The notes: generated by a model from the sequence alone, not told the origin. A stretch of DNA of 64,000 nt from Streptomyces sp. NRRL F-5727 (GCF_000719555.1 NZ_JOGX01000031.1:7195-71194); one strand, 5' to 3'; shown: positions 41,830-53,364, counted from the first letter of the stretch. Numbers and translations are program-made.

Positions 41830-44800
41830 GTGAGCGTCACCGTCCGGACCACGACCGACGGAAGCGACCCCTTCGGCACCGCCCGACTCCGCAGAGGCGT
41901 CCTGGACGCCTGGGCCGCCTCCCCCGCCCGCTTCCGTGAGGACGCCAACGCCGAGGAGGACCTCGCCCTCGGCGGCTACCGCGACCGCCTCGTCGTCGAA
42001 CTCGCCCAGAACGCCGCCGACGCCGCCGCCCGCGCCCGCACCACCGGCCGGCTGCGCCTCACCCTGCACCCGGCCGACGCGGACAGCCCCGCCGTGCTGG
42101 CCGCCGCCAACACCGGCGCCCCGCTGGACGCGGCCGGCGTCGAGTCGCTGTCCACGCTCCGCGCCTCCGCCAAGCGCGCCGAGACCGGGGCCGGGACCGA
42201 CACCGCCACGACCGTCGGCCGCTTCGGCGTCGGCTTCGCCGCCGTCCTCGCCGTCTCCGACGAGCCGGCCGTCCTCGGCCGGCACGGCGGCGTCCGCTGG
42301 TCCCTCGCGGAGGCCCGCGAACTCGCCGCGGGCGTCGCCCGCCACAGCCCGGGCCTCGGCGACGAACTGCGCCGCAGGGACGGCCACGTACCCCTCCTGC
42401 GGCTGCCGCTGCCCGCCGAGGGCACCGCGCCCGAGGGGTACGACACCGTCGTCGTCCTCCCGCTCCGCGACGCCGCCGCGCACGACCTCGCCGAACGGCT
42501 CCTCGCCGGCGTCGACGACGCACTGCTGCTCACTCTTCCGGGTCTCGCCGAGATCGTCGTGGAGACCCCGGACGGGGTACGCACGCTGACCCGCTCCGAC
42601 GCCGACGGCTACGTCCGGATCGAGGACTCGGCCGCCGACGCCCCGAACCACTGGCGGACCGTCACCCACACCGGCCCCCTCGACACGGGCCTCCTCAAGG
42701 ACCGCCCGGTCGAGGAACGGCTGCGCCCGCACTGGTCGGTGACCTGGGCCGTACCGGTCGACGGCGACGGCGCCCCCCGCTACCCGCGCACCGCACCCGT
42801 CGTGCACGCGCCGACGCCCACCGACGAACCGCTCGGCATCCCCGCCCTGTTGATCGCCTCCCTGCCGCTCGACCCCACCCGCCGGCACCCCGCGCCGGGG
42901 CCGCTGACGGACTTCCTGGTGCAGCGGGCCGCCGACGCGTACGCCGAACTCCTCGCCGACTGGCGGCCGGTGACGAGCGGGGCGCTCGACCTCGTGCCCG
43001 GCCCGCTCGGCAAGGGCCCCCTCGACGGGGCGCTGCGGGAGGCGATCCTGGACCGGCTGCCGCGCGTCGCGTTCCTCGCCCCGGCCGTCGCCTCCGAGGA
43101 CGTGCCGGCGCTCCGCCCGATCGAGGCGGAGGTCGTCGAGGGCGCGGGCGCGGAGACGGTCGCGGTCCTCGCCGAGGTGTTCCCGGGGCTGCTCCCGGCC
43201 GGCCTGGAGCGCCGTCCCGAGCTGCGGACGCTCGGCGTGGGCCGGGTGCCGCTGACCGAGGCGGTGGACCGGCTGGCGGGCGTGGAGCGGGCGCCGGGCT
43301 GGTGGTGGCGGCTCTACGACTCCCTCGCCGGCGTGGACCCGGACCGGCTCACCGGCCTGCCGGTACCGCTGGACTCGGGCCGGACGGCGATCGGCCCACG
43401 GCAGGTCCTGCTGCCGCAGGAGGGCACCCCGCCCCAGCTGACCCGCCTCGGCCTGAAGGTGGCCCACCGGGAGGCCGTGCACCCGCTCCTGGAGAAGCTG
43501 GGCGCCTTCCCGGCCACGCCCCGCGCCGTCCTGACGACCCCGCACGTCCGGGGCGCCGTCGCCGCCTCCGTCGAGGCGGACGAGTACTGGAACCCGGACG
43601 AGCCGGAGCTGGACCCGGACGAGCTCGTCGAGACCGTCCTCGGGCTCGTACGGGACGCGGACCTGGAGCCCGGCGACGAGCCGTGGCTGGCCGCGCTCGC
43701 CCTCCCCGACGAGGACGGCGAGCTCACTCCCGCGGGTGAACTCGTGATGCCGGGCTCGGCGTTCGACGCCGTCATGCGCGAGGGCGAACTCGCCCACGTC
43801 GACGCGGAGCTGGCCGCCCGCTGGGGCGAGGGCCCGCTGGCCGCCTGCGGCGTCCTCGCGAACTTCGCACTCGTCCGCGCCGCCGACCTGGTCCTCGACC
43901 CCGACGACCTGGAGCCCCGCGAGGGCGACTTCCCGGAGCCGGACGACGCGGGCCTCCTGGACGCCGTCGACGTGTGGTGCGAGGACGTCCTCGACCGGCT
44001 GCCGGAGGCCGTGGTGCCGCCGGTGGCGACGGAGATCGTGGCGGTCCGGGACCTGGACCTGGTCGACGACGACGCCTGGCCGCAGGCGCTCGCCCTGCTG
44101 GCCCGGCCGCCGCTGCGGGACGCCCTGATCCAGCCCGTACGGGTCCTCCTCCCGGACGGCACGACGGAGACGGTCCGCCCCTACACGGCCTGGTGGCTGC
44201 GCGACCACCCGGTCCTCGGCGGCCGCCGCCCCGCCGGCCTCCGCGCGGCCGGCTCCGACCCGCTCCTCGCCGGCCTGTACGACCCCGCCGACGCGACCGG
44301 CTTCGAGGACGAGCAGGTCCTGCGGGCCCTCGGCGTCCGTACCTCGGTGGCGACCCTCCTCGACGAGCCCGGCGGCGCGGCGGAGCTGCTGGCCCGCCTG
44401 GCCGACCCGGACCGCGAGGTCACCGGGCCGCAGCTGCACGCCCTGTACACGGCGCTGGCCGACCTCGACCCCGACCAGGTCACCCTCCCCGACGAACTCC
44501 GCGCGGTGGTCGACGGCGAACTGGTGGTGGTCGACGCGGCGGAGGCGCTGGTCGCGGACGCGCCCGACCTCCTGCCGCTCACCGAGGGCCTCCCGCTCCT
44601 CCCGGTCTCCCCGTCCCGGGCGGCCGACCTGGCGGAGCTCCTCCAGGTGCGCCGCCTCAGCGAGGCGGTCGAGGCGGAGGTGACGACGGAGGGCGAGGAG
44701 CACGAGGTCCCGGCCTCGGTCCACGCCCTCCTGGGCCCGAGCACCCCCGCCACGTACCTGGAGCACGAGGAGCTGCGGGCGGGCGGCGTCGAGCTCGACT

Positions 44801-44964
44801 GGCGCCGCACCCCCGACGGCACCCTGCACGCCGCCACCCTGGAGGGCGTCGCCGCCGCCCTGGCCTGGGCCACCCGCCAGTGGCCCCGCCGCTTCGAGGT
44901 GGCGGCCCTCCTGGAGGACCCCACCCGCACGGCGGAGCTGGCCCGCGACCGCTGGTTCGACTGA
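41830..44964 (+). CDS. Sacsin-like GHKL ATPase-domain protein
   Basis: The 1,044-residue protein has an N-terminal GHKL/Hsp90-like ATP-binding fold: LVVELAQNAADAA (N-box Glu and Asn), NTGAPLDAAGV (DxGxG-like, with Asp changed to Asn) and GRFGVGFAAVL (G-box), residues about 50-140. The long remainder has no recognised domain and is rich in acidic and Leu-rich segments. It resembles the sacsin N-terminal ATP-binding domain proteins conserved in actinobacteria, possibly chaperone-like. GGAG lies 6 nt before the GTG. It ends at a bidirectional terminator against the SRPBCC gene. Confidence 0.78.
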   Translation: MSVTVRTTTDGSDPFGTARLRRGVLDAWAASPARFREDANAEEDLALGGYRDRLVVELAQNAADAAARARTTGRLRLTLHPADADSPAVLAAANTGAPLDAAGVESLSTLRASAKRAETGAGTDTATTVGRFGVGFAAVLAVSDEPAVLGRHGGVRWSLAEARELAAGVARHSPGLGDELRRRDGHVPLLRLPLPAEGTAPEGYDTVVVLPLRDAAAHDLAERLLAGVDDALLLTLPGLAEIVVETPDGVRTLTRSDADGYVRIEDSAADAPNHWRTVTHTGPLDTGLLKDRPVEERLRPHWSVTWAVPVDGDGAPRYPRTAPVVHAPTPTDEPLGIPALLIASLPLDPTRRHPAPGPLTDFLVQRAADAYAELLADWRPVTSGALDLVPGPLGKGPLDGALREAILDRLPRVAFLAPAVASEDVPALRPIEAEVVEGAGAETVAVLAEVFPGLLPAGLERRPELRTLGVGRVPLTEAVDRLAGVERAPGWWWRLYDSLAGVDPDRLTGLPVPLDSGRTAIGPRQVLLPQEGTPPQLTRLGLKVAHREAVHPLLEKLGAFPATPRAVLTTPHVRGAVAASVEADEYWNPDEPELDPDELVETVLGLVRDADLEPGDEPWLAALALPDEDGELTPAGELVMPGSAFDAVMREGELAHVDAELAARWGEGPLAACGVLANFALVRAADLVLDPDDLEPREGDFPEPDDAGLLDAVDVWCEDVLDRLPEAVVPPVATEIVAVRDLDLVDDDAWPQALALLARPPLRDALIQPVRVLLPDGTTETVRPYTAWWLRDHPVLGGRRPAGLRAAGSDPLLAGLYDPADATGFEDEQVLRALGVRTSVATLLDEPGGAAELLARLADPDREVTGPQLHALYTALADLDPDQVTLPDELRAVVDGELVVVDAAEALVADAPDLLPLTEGLPLLPVSPSRAADLAELLQVRRLSEAVEAEVTTEGEEHEVPASVHALLGPSTPATYLEHEELRAGGVELDWRRTPDGTLHAATLEGVAAALAWATRQWPRRFEVAALLEDPTRTAELARDRWFD

Positions 44965-44970
44965 CCGCCC

Positions 44971-44999
44971 CCGGGTCCGTCCCTAGCGGGCGGACCCGG
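44971..44999. terminator. Bidirectional terminator
   Basis: The stem CCGGGTCCG / CGGACCCGG (44971-44979 and 44991-44999) lies between the convergent sacsin-like and SRPBCC genes and overlaps the last codons of the latter. Confidence 0.7.
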
Positions 45000-45435
45000 A
45001 CTCCATCAGCTCCTTCAGGTGCGCCTCGTTCCGCGGCATCTCCTTCCGGACGCGCGGGCGGACGACGAGCGGCACCAGCGCCTTGCCGACCCCGTGGCCC
45101 TCGAAGTCGAGCGACAGCGTCAGACGGGAGCTGCTGCCGTCGCCGAGCGGTTCGAGGGTGCCCTGGACGTCGCCGCGCACGGGCCCGTCGACGCCGTGGA
45201 AGTGCCAGCTGCGCGGCGGCGTGAGCTCCGTGACCTCCATGGTCATGGGCATCTCGCGCCGCCCGAACCGCCGCCGCACCCGGAACCGCGACCCGACCCG
45301 CAGGTCTCCCTCGTCGAGCCGCCGCGCCGCCACGGCGCTCTCCTGCCACTCGGGCATGTGCCCGGGATCCATGAGGTAGGTGTAGACGTCCTCGGGCGGG
45401 CGGGCAATGTCGATGGATTCTTCGATACGAGACAT
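44983..45435 (-). CDS. SRPBCC-family protein
   Basis: The 150-residue START/Bet v1-like protein has the typical opening EESIDIARPPEDVYTYLMDP and GHMPEWQES, then a beta-rich body and a C-terminal helix (RPRVRKEMPRNEAHLKELM). Such proteins bind hydrophobic ligands or act as polyketide cyclases or stress proteins; no ligand can be inferred. GGGGGC precedes the ATG. It is downstream of the CtpE-like ATPase gene on the same strand, separated by 60 bp. Confidence 0.83.
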   Translation of the reverse strand: MSRIEESIDIARPPEDVYTYLMDPGHMPEWQESAVAARRLDEGDLRVGSRFRVRRRFGRREMPMTMEVTELTPPRSWHFHGVDGPVRGDVQGTLEPLGDGSSSRLTLSLDFEGHGVGKALVPLVVRPRVRKEMPRNEAHLKELMESGSAR

Positions 45436-45495
45436 GACGCCCCCTTGGCGAGTCCCTGTCCCACCATCCTCCCGCTTCCCGCGCCGCCCGGCCCG

Positions 45496-47925
<2,430 letters not shown>

Positions 47926-48013
47926 GGTTTCGACGGTACGACCGGAATCGATCGTTCACCTGCCGGGAAGCGGCAGGATCCGACCGTGGGAGGAGCGGAA
48001 TCGTCCCCTGGTG

Positions 48014-48286
48014 CTACGCGTCGGACGCCTGCGCCGCCCGGTGGCGCTTGATCGCCGCGTCGCGCTTGCGGACGTACCAGATGCCGATCAGGCCGAGGCC
48101 GCCGCCGGCGAGGCAGGTCCACACCCACCAGGTGAGGTCCCGGTCGGCGAACCAGCCGTAGAAGGGGACCTGGACCAGGAAGAGGACGAACCAGAGGATC
48201 GTTCCGCCGGTGATCGTTCCGACGACAGGGCCCTCCAGGGGCTCGGGTGCCTCGTGCTTCGGTGATCCCGATGAAAGACCAGTCAT
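48014..48286 (-). CDS. DUF2530-like small membrane protein
   Basis: The 90-residue protein has two hydrophobic segments (TILWFVLFLVQVPFYGWF and WWVWTCLAGGGLGLIGIW) and a basic tail, matching the actinobacterial DUF2530 layout. TAGACT lies 7 nt before the ATG at 48286, so it is probably leaderless. It is divergent from the NCS2 permease gene. Confidence 0.78.
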   Translation of the reverse strand: MTGLSSGSPKHEAPEPLEGPVVGTITGGTILWFVLFLVQVPFYGWFADRDLTWWVWTCLAGGGLGLIGIWYVRKRDAAIKRHRAAQASDA

Positions 48287-48447
48287 GTGGCTCAGTCTAG
48301 GCGGGCCGTTTCCGGGTCTACGCGCGGAGATGGACTCCCGCTCGTTCATGTGTTCATACTGAAACGGTTTGCCTATGGCGGGTTTCCCTCGTATGAACCG
48401 CCAAAAGACACCTTCTGGACTTCTTCCCGAAGAGGAACCCCACCCCC

Positions 48448-49899
48448 ATGAGCACCACGGCCGCCGCCAAGGCCCCTGCCCCCGAGCCGAAGGTCCCCCA
48501 GGAACCGACCTCGGCCCTCGACCGCTTCTTCCGGATCTCCGAGCGCGGCTCCACCGTCGCCCGCGAGGTCCGCGGCGGTTTCGCCACCTTCTTCGCGATG
48601 GCCTACATCATCGTGCTGAACCCGATCATCCTCGGCAGCGCCAAGGACATGTACGGGCACCAGCTCGACGGCGGCCAGCTCGTCACCGCCACGGTCCTGA
48701 CGGCGGCCTTCTCGACGCTCCTCATGGGTGTCATCGGCAACGTGCCGATCGCGCTCGCCGCCGGCCTCGGCGTGAACACGGTCGTCGCCCTCCAGCTCGC
48801 GCCCAGGATGTCCTGGCCGGACGCCATGGGCATGGTCGTCCTCGCCGGCATCGTCGTGATGCTGCTCGTCGCGACCGGTCTGCGCGAGCGCGTGATGAAC
48901 GCCGTCCCGGTCGGCCTGCGCAAGGGCATCGCGATCGGCATCGGCCTCTTCATCATGCTGATCGGCCTCGTCGACTCGGGCTTCGTCTCCCGCATCCCCG
49001 ACGCCGCGCACACCACCGTCCCGCTCCAGCTCGGCTCCGACGGGCACCTCAACGGCTGGCCGGTCCTCGTCTTCATCCTGGGCACCCTGCTCACCCTCGC
49101 CCTGATCATCCGCAAGGTGCCGGGTGCGATCCTCATCTCGATCGTCGTCATGACGATCGTCGCGATGGTGATCAACGCGGTCGCGACCGTCCCGTCCTGG
49201 GGCCTGACCACCCCGGAGTGGCCCGGCAACCCGGTCGCCTCCCCGGACTTCGGCCTGGTCGGCGAGGTCAGCCTGTTCGGCGGCTTCGACAAGGTCGGCC
49301 TGCTGACCGGCGTCCTCTTCGTCTTCACCGTCCTGCTGTCCTGCTTCTTCGACGCCATGGGCACGATCCTCGGCGTCGGCGACGAGGCCAAGCTGATCGA
49401 CAAGGACGGCAACTTCCCGGGCATCAACAAGGTCCTGCTCGTCGACGGCCTCGCGGTCGCCTCCGGCGGCGCGACCTCCTCCTCGGCCACCACCTGCTTC
49501 GTGGAGTCCACGGCGGGCGTCGGCGAGGGCGCCCGCACGGGTCTCGCCTCGGTCGTCACGGGCGGTCTGTTCTCGGTGGCGCTGTTCCTCACGCCGCTCG
49601 CGACCATGGTGCCGTCGCAGGCGGCGACCCCCGCGCTGCTCGCGGTGGGCTTCCTGATCCTGGCCGGGTCGATCAAGGAGATCGACTGGAGCGACTACAC
49701 CATCGCGGTGCCGGCGTTCCTGGCCATGGTGATGATGCCGTTCACGTACTCGATCACGAACGGCATCGGCATCGGCTTCATCAGCTTCAGCGTGCTGCGG
49801 CTCGCGGCCGGCCGGGGCCGCGAGGTCCCGGTGGCCATGTACGTCGTGTCGGCGATCTTCGTCTTCTACTACGCGATGCCGGCGCTGGGCCTGACCTGA
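48448..49899 (+). CDS. NCS2/AzgA-type purine permease
   Basis: The 483-residue permease has about 13-14 membrane segments and AzgA-group motifs: EVRGGFATFFAMAYIIVLNP near the start, ALAAGLGVN and SSATTCFVESTAGVGEGART. AzgA-type carriers import adenine, guanine or hypoxanthine with protons. GAAGAGG lies upstream of the ATG. The 160-nt leader was read for a purine riboswitch and none was recognised. Its 3' end overlaps the convergent ribbon-helix-helix gene by 31 bp. Confidence 0.88.
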   Translation: MSTTAAAKAPAPEPKVPQEPTSALDRFFRISERGSTVAREVRGGFATFFAMAYIIVLNPIILGSAKDMYGHQLDGGQLVTATVLTAAFSTLLMGVIGNVPIALAAGLGVNTVVALQLAPRMSWPDAMGMVVLAGIVVMLLVATGLRERVMNAVPVGLRKGIAIGIGLFIMLIGLVDSGFVSRIPDAAHTTVPLQLGSDGHLNGWPVLVFILGTLLTLALIIRKVPGAILISIVVMTIVAMVINAVATVPSWGLTTPEWPGNPVASPDFGLVGEVSLFGGFDKVGLLTGVLFVFTVLLSCFFDAMGTILGVGDEAKLIDKDGNFPGINKVLLVDGLAVASGGATSSSATTCFVESTAGVGEGARTGLASVVTGGLFSVALFLTPLATMVPSQAATPALLAVGFLILAGSIKEIDWSDYTIAVPAFLAMVMMPFTYSITNGIGIGFISFSVLRLAAGRGREVPVAMYVVSAIFVFYYAMPALGLT

Positions 49900-50114
49900 T
49901 CGTGCGGGGCGGCGCCGGCGCCGGGAGGCTCCGGCTCCGCCCCGTAGAACCTCTCCGTCTCCTCGACGGCGGTCTTGAACCGTTCGTCGAAGTCCTCTCG
50001 AATGAGCGTCCGGACGACATAGTCCTGGACGCTCATTCCTCTTCTGGCGGCGTGACCCTTGAGCCGGTCGAGCAGCTCACTGTCGATGCGCAGGCTGAGC
50101 ACTGTCGATCCCAT
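49869..50114 (-). CDS. Ribbon-helix-helix DNA-binding protein (orphan antitoxin-like)
   Basis: The 81-residue protein has an N-terminal RHH fold (VLSLRIDSELLDRLKGHAAR then GMSVQDYVVRTLIRED) and a Pro/Gly-rich tail. Antitoxins of this type sit beside a PIN or RelE toxin, but neither neighbour is a toxin: one side is the permease it overlaps by 31 bp, the other is a MarR gene. It may be an autonomous regulator or a remnant of a toxin-antitoxin pair. Confidence 0.68.
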   Translation of the reverse strand: MGSTVLSLRIDSELLDRLKGHAARRGMSVQDYVVRTLIREDFDERFKTAVEETERFYGAEPEPPGAGAAPHDQVRPSAGIA

Positions 50115-50266
50115 GTCGTTCAGGGTCGGGGCTGCCGGGGCCTCTTTGCGTCACTTTCCGGATCCGGCTCACTCATTTGGGTGATGCATGGATATCGAGC
50201 CGTGACCTGGACCGACGTGACGCGTGCGACACGCGCCCCCTCAAGTGGTCCTTAGCGAGAGTAATG

Positions 50267-50279
50267 AGTTAGGCTAACT
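50267..50279. promoter_or_regulatory. MarR autoregulatory palindrome over a leaderless -10
   Basis: AGTTAGGCTAACT is a perfect palindrome ending 2 bp before the marR-like ATG, and its centre TAGGCT is placed as a -10 hexamer 6 nt before the start. Binding would block transcription directly. Confidence 0.65.
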
Positions 50280-50281
50280 AC

Positions 50282-50725
50282 ATGCCTGACCTGTCCCACG
50301 GCACCGCCGACGACGCCGCGGCCGTGAACGCGCTGCGCTCGTCCGTGATGCGGCTGAGCCGGCGCCTCAAGCGCCAGCGCGTCGACGAGTCGCTGAGCCC
50401 CACCGAGATGTCGGTGCTCGGCACCCTGGCCCTCTGCGGCTCCGCCACCCCCGGTGAGCTGGCCCGCAAGGAGCACGTCCAGCCGCCGTCGATGACCCGC
50501 ATCGTCGCCCTGCTCGAAGCCAAGGGACTGGTCCGGCTCGAGCCGCACCCCGACGACCGCCGGCAGAAGGTGGTCAGCCAGACCGAGAGGGCCGAGGCCA
50601 TGCTCGAGGACGCCCGCCGCAAGCGGAACGCCTGGCTGGCCTCCCTCGCCGAGGGTCTGGACGAGGACGAGTGGGCCGTACTGCGCGCGGCCGCTCCCGT
50701 CCTGGAGAAGCTCGCCCATCTCTGA
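50282..50725 (+). CDS. MarR-family transcriptional regulator
   Basis: The 147-residue winged-helix regulator has VLGTLALCGSATPGELARKE, then PPSMTRIVALLEAKGLVRL (recognition helix) and PHPDDRRQKVV (wing). It probably represses itself and the MFS exporter gene 27 bp downstream through the AGTTAGGCTAACT palindrome at its start. The inducer is unknown, probably a substrate of that exporter. It is leaderless. Confidence 0.88.
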   Translation: MPDLSHGTADDAAAVNALRSSVMRLSRRLKRQRVDESLSPTEMSVLGTLALCGSATPGELARKEHVQPPSMTRIVALLEAKGLVRLEPHPDDRRQKVVSQTERAEAMLEDARRKRNAWLASLAEGLDEDEWAVLRAAAPVLEKLAHL

Positions 50726-50752
50726 AACCGAGCGCCAAGGAGGCGACGCACT

Positions 50753-52111
50753 TTGAGCACGGGACCCGGAGCAGACTCCGCACCCGTCCATAAACCCACC
50801 CTCGACACCCGCGGGCGCGAGAGGTCCCCCAGGGGAACCTTCTCCTCCCTCTCGATCCGGAACTACCGGCTGTTCTTCACCGGAGCGATCGTCTCCAACA
50901 CCGGTACGTGGATGGCCCGGATCACCCAGGACTGGCTGGTCCTGAGCCTCACCGGCTCGGCCGCCGCCGTCGGCATCACCACGGCCCTGCAGTTCCTGCC
51001 GATGCTCCTCTTCGGCCTCTACGGCGGAGTCGTCGCCGACCGCTACCCGAAGCGACGCCTGCTGCTGATCAGCCAGGCCGCCCTCGGCCTGTGCGGTCTC
51101 GCGCTCGCCGCGCTCACCCTCTCCGGACAGGTGCAGGTCTGGCACGTCTACCTGATCGCCTTCCTCCTCGGCATGGTGACGGTCGTCGACAACCCGGCCC
51201 GGCAGTCCTTCGTCTCCGAGATGGTCGGCCCCGACCGGCTCCGCAACGCCGTCTCGCTCAATTCGGCCAACTTCCAGTCCGCCCGGCTCGTCGGCCCCGC
51301 CGTCGCCGGCGTCCTGATCGCCGGAGTCGGCAGCGGCTGGGCCTTCCTCATCAACGGCCTCTCCTTCCTCGCCCCGCTGGCCGCCCTCTGGCTGATGCGC
51401 CCGGGCGAACTCCACAAGGTGGAGCGCGCCCCGCGCGGCAAGGGCCAGCTCCGGGAGGGCCTGCGATACGTGGCGGGCCGGCCGGACCTGATCTGGCCGA
51501 TCGTCCTCGTCGGCTTCGTCGGCACCTTCGGCTTCAACTTCCCGATCTGGCTGACCGCCTTCTCCGGGGAGGTCTTCCACGTCGGCGCCGGCGGCTACGG
51601 CCTCCTCAACACGCTGATGGCGGCCGGCTCCCTCGTGGGCGCCCTGCTCGCGGCCCGCCGCGGCTCGACCCGGCTGCGGATGCTGGTGATCGCCGCGGGC
51701 GTCTTCGGCGCCCTGGAGATCGCGGCGGCGTTCTCGCCGTCGTTCTGGCTCTTCGCGCTGCTGCTCGTGCCGATCGGCATGATCGGCCTCACCGTGAACA
51801 TCACCGCCAACTCGGCCGTCCAGATGGCGACCGACCCGGTCATGCGGGGCCGGGTGATGAGCCTCTACATGATGGTCTTCGCGGGCGGTACGCCGATCGG
51901 CGCCCCGCTGCTCGGCTGGGTCACCGACACGTACGGCGCCCGCGTCGGCTTCGCGACGGGCGGCCTGGTCTCGCTCGCCGCGGCGGCCGTCATCGGCCTG
52001 ATCCTGGCCCGGATCGGCAACCTGAAGCTCGCGATGGCCTGGCGTCACGGCCACCCGAGCCTCCGCTTCGTCCCGCGCGTCGCACCGGAGCGGCTGGCCG
52101 CGGCGGCCTGA
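50753..52111 (+). CDS. MFS exporter linked to a MarR regulator
   Basis: The 452-residue transporter has about twelve membrane segments and the loop GVVADRYPKRRLLLISQAA (MFS motif A), plus NPARQSFVSEMVGPDRLRNA typical of EntS/MDR-like MFS members. The start is TTG at 50753, supported by AAGGAGG 9 nt upstream. It lies 27 bp after marR, so the pair is one operon, and drug or toxic metabolite efflux is likely. The gene is followed by the poly(G)/poly(C) element. Confidence 0.87.
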   Translation: MSTGPGADSAPVHKPTLDTRGRERSPRGTFSSLSIRNYRLFFTGAIVSNTGTWMARITQDWLVLSLTGSAAAVGITTALQFLPMLLFGLYGGVVADRYPKRRLLLISQAALGLCGLALAALTLSGQVQVWHVYLIAFLLGMVTVVDNPARQSFVSEMVGPDRLRNAVSLNSANFQSARLVGPAVAGVLIAGVGSGWAFLINGLSFLAPLAALWLMRPGELHKVERAPRGKGQLREGLRYVAGRPDLIWPIVLVGFVGTFGFNFPIWLTAFSGEVFHVGAGGYGLLNTLMAAGSLVGALLAARRGSTRLRMLVIAAGVFGALEIAAAFSPSFWLFALLLVPIGMIGLTVNITANSAVQMATDPVMRGRVMSLYMMVFAGGTPIGAPLLGWVTDTYGARVGFATGGLVSLAAAAVIGLILARIGNLKLAMAWRHGHPSLRFVPRVAPERLAAAA

Positions 52112-52114
52112 TCC

Positions 52115-52212
52115 GGACCGTTCCGTTCCGTGGCGGGGGGGGGGGGGGGGGGGGGGGGCCCCCCCCCCCCCCCCCGCCCCGCCGGCGCGTTCCGTCCTGA
52201 TACGAACGGTCC
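52115..52212. repeat. Poly(G)24-poly(C)17 tract inside a larger inverted repeat
   Basis: 24 consecutive G (52135-52158) are followed at once by 17 consecutive C (52159-52175), which fold into a perfect G/C hairpin. An outer inverted repeat GGACCGTTC (52115-52123) / GAACGGTCC (52204-52212) encloses it. It may terminate transcription of the MFS gene, form a quadruplex or i-motif, or reflect a sequencing or assembly artefact in a hard-to-read hairpin. Confidence 0.85.
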
Positions 52213-52279
52213 GCCACGCCGATGTGGAGATCCTGTGTATGTTGAGCCGTCAAACACAGGCACCACAAGGGGGGTTCCC

Positions 52280-52786
52280 TTGCGCAACCGCTCCATCCGT
52301 CCCGTCATAGCCGCGACCGTCCTCGCCGGCGCGCTGACCGGCGCCCTCGTCGCCACCCCGGCCCAGGCCACCGAGTACTCCTCGGCCCTGAAGGTCGCCG
52401 GCGTCCAGTACGACGCCCCGGGCACCGACAACAACAGCTGCACGACCGGCAACACCAAGGCCGAGTACGTGACGATCAAGAACTTCTCCCGGACGGCGCG
52501 GGTCAACCTCAAGGGGTACGTCGTCAAGGACGCGGTCGGTAACAGCTACACCTTCCGCATCGACCACTACCTGGAGCCCGGCGACCACGTGAAGCTGCGC
52601 GGCGGCAAGGGCACCGAGTCCGACGCGAACAACGTCGCCTACCGCCAGAACTGCAACTTCATCTGGAACAACGACAGGGACACGATCAAGCTGATCAAGC
52701 CGGGCGGCGCCTACGCCGACACGCACTCCTACACCAAGAGCGCGAACGACCGCGACGGCAACGGCTACATCACCTTCCACAGCTGA
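52280..52786 (+). CDS. Secreted lamin-tail-domain-like protein
   Basis: The 168-residue protein has a signal peptide with cleavage after ATPAQA (about residue 33), then an Ig-like beta domain with AEYVTIKNFSRTARVNLKGY, YTFRIDHYLEPGDHVKLRGG and FIWNNDRDTIKLIKP, matching lamin tail domains. Such domains mediate extracellular binding. The TTG at 52280 has AAGGGGGG 5 nt upstream and is preferred over the ATG at 52130, which would read through the poly(G) tract. The ligand is unknown. Confidence 0.82.
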   Translation: MRNRSIRPVIAATVLAGALTGALVATPAQATEYSSALKVAGVQYDAPGTDNNSCTTGNTKAEYVTIKNFSRTARVNLKGYVVKDAVGNSYTFRIDHYLEPGDHVKLRGGKGTESDANNVAYRQNCNFIWNNDRDTIKLIKPGGAYADTHSYTKSANDRDGNGYITFHS

Positions 52787-52805
52787 GCCGCGGGCCCGGC
52801 CGTGC

Positions 52806-53321
52806 TCACACCCGCATCTCCAGGACCTGGCCCGGCCACGCGTCGACCGTGAACGGATCGGTACGGGTGAAGCCCTGCCGCTCGTAGTACGCCACGAGCC
52901 GCCCCTCGCTGCCCGCGAAGCAGTCCACGCGGAGCAGCGAGACGCCCGCGCGGCGGGTCTCCTCCGCCGCGTGGGCGAGCAGCGCCGCGCCCACCCCGAG
53001 GCCGTGGAACCGCCCGTCGGTGGCGAGGTAGCGCACGTACCGCTCCGGCTCGCCGGCCGGCGGCACGTACGCCCCGGGGTGCGGGGTCAGCGTGAGCGTC
53101 CCGGCCGGGACGCCGTCGACCTCCGCGATCCACGGCTCGCCCTCGCCCATCACCCGCCCCACGTGCTCCACCGTCGCCGGACGGGACGTGAAGGGGGTGG
53201 TGCCCCACTGGGCGGTGATCCCCCGGCCGTTGAGCCAGACGACGGCGCTGTCGAGTATCGCGAGGACGGCCGGCAGGTCCGCCGGCCCCCCGCGCCTGAT
53301 GTTGATCGCGTGGGTCTCCAT
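52806..53321 (-). CDS. GNAT-family N-acetyltransferase
   Basis: The 171-residue protein has GNAT motif A YLATDGRFHGLGVGAALLAH and motif B YYERQGF. The substrate is unknown. TAGCCT lies 6 nt before the ATG, so it is probably leaderless. It is divergent from thpR with only 43 bp between the start codons. Confidence 0.83.
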   Translation of the reverse strand: METHAINIRRGGPADLPAVLAILDSAVVWLNGRGITAQWGTTPFTSRPATVEHVGRVMGEGEPWIAEVDGVPAGTLTLTPHPGAYVPPAGEPERYVRYLATDGRFHGLGVGAALLAHAAEETRRAGVSLLRVDCFAGSEGRLVAYYERQGFTRTDPFTVDAWPGQVLEMRV

Positions 53322-53364
53322 CCGGCGAGGCTAACCGAGCCCCGGAACTGCCAGACTGGCGCCC

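Noticed and set aside
48287..48447. Purine riboswitch before the NCS2 permease
   Set aside because: No purine aptamer-like three-way junction or conserved core could be read in the 160-nt leader.
49869..50114. Complete toxin-antitoxin module
   Set aside because: Only the RHH antitoxin-like gene is present; no toxin frame with ribosome site lies next to it.
52130..52279. Upstream coding extension of the lamin-tail protein through the poly(G) tract
   Set aside because: It would be a poly-Gly/poly-Pro product; the TTG at 52280 has an excellent ribosome site and a signal peptide starts there.
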